NCBI GenBank assembly: GCA_022316685.1
Contig: JAKJHU010000180.1
Location: 124,001 to 188,000 of the forward strand
Direction: 5' to 3'
Origin: Progne subis subis
Lineage: Eukaryota; Chordata; Aves; Passeriformes; Hirundinidae
DNA: 64,000 bases
The notes below the pieces were generated by a model, which saw nothing but the letters and a program-made list of their open reading frames with translations, did no database searches and was not told the origin of the DNA. Below are positions 61,339-64,000 of the stretch, one piece after another (the stretch's first letter is position 1; each line of letters opens with the position of its first letter). The translations under genes and the position numbers were made by a program.

Positions 61339-64000
61339 GTAAGGGTTGGCTTTGCTTCATCCTCTTTCATTTTCCAAGGAAAATCTTTGTTGAACCACAG
61401 TGGACTGTGACCCTTTGGAGATGAGCTGCTGAGAGCTCTCCATTGGCACCCGGTCTCTCTTCAGCCTGTCTTCTGTTAGTGACTCTGGTTGTCCAGGCTT
61501 CAGACCGGTAGACGTTCACATCACAGTGCTTTGAGGGGGCTTGTGTGCCTTGTGGCACAGCAGCTGTGATACTCTGCACAGAAATTGAGCAATCACTGTT
61601 AGAAAAGTTGTTCAAAGTGACGTTTGCCTGTGGTTTGTTTGTCACTTTGTGTCGCTTGAAGGCTTTCAGTGTGGTCCGTGTGCTGGTCCTGCGCTGCAGT
61701 GCTGCTGTGCTCTGTGTAGGTCAGTGCTGGGAGCTGTAGGCAAAGCACTGCTGGGTGCTGGGCGAGGGAGGAGGAGGCTGGCAGAGGAGCCGTGAGCGTG
61801 GCCCTGCACCTTGGAGGCACTGCGTGTTTCCATCCACGGCGGTATTTGGGCTGTCACTCCCAGCTCGTTGTCTTTACTTCTCCTCCCACGCCCCCTCGTT
61901 CTGTGTTGTCTTTCTAACCATTATAACCATCTTTTTCCTGTCTCATTCGTCTCTTCCCAGCCCCCTCCCCTTGCTGGCCCAAACCCTGTGGGCTGTAACC
62001 CAAGAGGAGCTCCGGATACAGTAAATAGTCCTTTCACTCGTGCAGCAGAATTGCTCCAGACGTTTCTATTGATTTTCACTGGACTTAAAGCTTCACCTTT
62101 TTCTCTAATCATCCCATAATAGCTTTAGTATGAACAATCAGGTACGAATTGCCATAAATCTCAGCAGCCGCATCCCCTCCATTCACACGTGTTCTCCTGC
62201 TCATTGTCTGCTCATTCCTCACAGGTTTTTCTGAATTCTTTCTGTTGTCATCCTTTTCTTCCTGCTTTCCCCCAAATATGCTGAGATTTCTTTATATACA
62301 CACAGAGTGTACTTTGCACTTTTCAGTTATTTTTTTGAAAACTTCTCTTTATGTAACGGGAATTTAAGACCTGACATTGAGCTCTCTAGTACCCACCCAC
62401 AACAAAGTGTAGACATATTTTCAAAACTCCTGGATTTTTCCTAGGAATTAACAGTTCCAACAAATTCAGGAGGAAGGCGATAACCAGGAGCATCTTACCT
62501 TGAGCTGTGGTTGTTGTACGTACCTGGAACTGGCGGGGAGCTGCTCAGAGCAGCATTGTGTTTCTGAGCTCGCTGTTGAGGCCAGGATGGCTGCGACAGC
62601 GATTGTTCCGTCTTGAGCTGGGATCCAGCCTCACCCAGCAGAGTCTGGCTCTGGAAATGACCAGGTCTGCACATACACCTCTGCTCTGTGGTGTGCAGGG
62701 GACCTGAGGGAGTGACACAGCTTGGAAACTGGGGGCAGGAGAGTCCCCACGAGGCTTCAAGAACCCAGCTGACAGAACTGAATCTCCTCTGTGGAGGTCA
62801 GTTTGGGGTACAAGGGAGTTATTTGAAAGCTGTATTATGACTTTTTACACGTAAATATTGTTTCTTTAAGTATACACTGCAAAGGTTTAAAGGTTTTTTC
62901 TTTATCCAGGCCCTTCATCTACAGTGGGTTCCAGGGGGAAAAACAGTTGGGGCTCTAGAATTCTCTCACTGAGGGGGAAGAAGAGGGGGGAGAAAAGAAA
63001 AGGAAAAAAAACTCCCACCAACATTGGGGGACAGGCATAGGTTCTTGTAATAAAGATTCCTAGGATGTTTTCCTTGGGCAGGCAAAGAGGAATTGTCAGT
63101 TTTCAGGTTTGTGAGAGGCCTGGGCAGTCTCAGTGCTGCTACAGCCCTGTGTTGCCTCTGACACAACAGCAGTGAAACCCCAGCTGGAGGATAACATGTT
63201 TCAGAGTAATGGATTCCTTTGGAGTGCTCCATATTTTGGCCTTCAAGTATGATAGGATGAAGGTTGGAGCAGAGGTTGGTGGATGGCTGGATTCACGGTG
63301 TCTTGCTTCGGCACAGCTGGAATGAGGATTGATTTAACAGAAAAGGCTCTCTCTGGAGCAGGCGTGGATCAGACAAGAGCAGCAGGGCTCTCCGGTCCCT
63401 GGCACAGCTGTAACGCCATGTCTCTGCTGATAACTGAAGGGATGCAGCAGCACGGGGGGGAGTTCAGAGAATGGTTTCTCTTCTCTCAGGCCTTGGTGTG
63501 GTCTGCAGTAAATTGAGATTGATTGGATGTTATTTTTCCTCTTGCTAATGTAATCCATTAGCCTGGCACATGCATAATCAGTTTAGAGCACAGTTAACTG
63601 GATGTAATCGAGTTCTTCCCTGCCTGCTGGAGAAAATCCTCTCCAGATGCTGCTGGGTGAGAGCACACACTGGGCTTATCACACACAATCCTCCTTATTC
63701 TGCTGCTTTTGCCATTTTTTTCCTAAATCACATGTTATTGGCTGCTTGCATTGCCCAAGTGCCACTTCTGCAAGTGTTACTTGCTGCCAGAAAATGTGAT
63801 CTGGAGACGCTGTCAGTCCGCAGTCGGGTGAACCTTTCAGTCTTGTCCTGCAGCACTCCCGGTGCCAGGGGAGAAGGTCTGGTCTTCTCCTGCCATCTTC
63901 GTCCTGCGCATCGCAATAGCTGCTCTCAGGCCTCTTCCCTGTCGGGGGATAAGGGGAGAGGAATGGCAAAAAGCTGGAAGGGTCCGGTGACCTTTCCTTT
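61339..64000 (+). other. ZFHX3: ZFHX3 intron 3, truncated by window end
   Basis: Begins GTAAGG after exon 3; no further family exon is found to 64000. T- and C-rich sequence covers about 61,850-62,350. An AT-rich motif-dense block at 63,510-63,610 (AAATTGAGATTGATTGG, CTAATGTAATCCATTAGCC, GCATAATCAG) could be regulatory. Confidence 0.85.

Overview
This window looks like avian nuclear DNA. The 3' ends of several degraded CR1 LINEs are recognisable, interspersed repeats are otherwise sparse, the gene spans little sequence, and the CpG islands are sharp. CR1 also occurs in turtles and crocodilians, so 'bird' is an inference. One protein-coding gene is certain: the 5' part of ZFHX3 (ATBF1), a giant zinc-finger/homeodomain transcription factor, on the + strand. 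I identified it from family knowledge of the protein sequence. The near-identical stretches include the N-terminus, the acidic tract, the fingers around residues 630-820 and the exon 3 fingers.

Layout. Positions 1-14,180 are upstream flank with no secure gene. This part holds a short candidate terminal exon (414-547), an old MIR-like SINE, two abutting CR1 fragments, an isolated CpG island (about 4,690-5,560) and several AT-rich blocks dense in TAAT motifs that look like regulatory DNA. A very long poly-A tract (14,180-14,262) precedes the main CpG island (about 14,500-16,250). I place the ZFHX3 promoter and non-coding exon 1 there, with a splice donor after 15,534. A 40.6 kb intron 1 follows. 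It has a CpG-rich proximal part, a pair of perfect tandem hairpins at 17,807-17,846, a second MIR-like remnant, two more CR1 tails and at least two palindrome-rich putative enhancers (52.6 kb and 53.9-54.1 kb).

Exon 2 (56,124-58,867) carries the main ATG at 56,170 and codons 1-899 plus one base. Exon 3 (60,842-61,338) continues in frame to residue 1065. It contains the methionine (60,865) that corresponds to the start of the shorter ATBF1-B isoform. The rest of the gene, including all homeodomains, lies beyond the window.

The most interesting observations concern translation and cis-regulation. If exon 1 is right, splicing creates a 42-codon upstream ORF that runs across the exon 1/exon 2 junction and overlaps the main ATG out of frame. 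A second, 57-codon uORF lies wholly in exon 1. The promoter has two identical 9-bp palindromic homeodomain-type sites 76 bp apart. Nearly all other open frames in the window look like chance frames or shadows. Conservation and expression could not be tested here.
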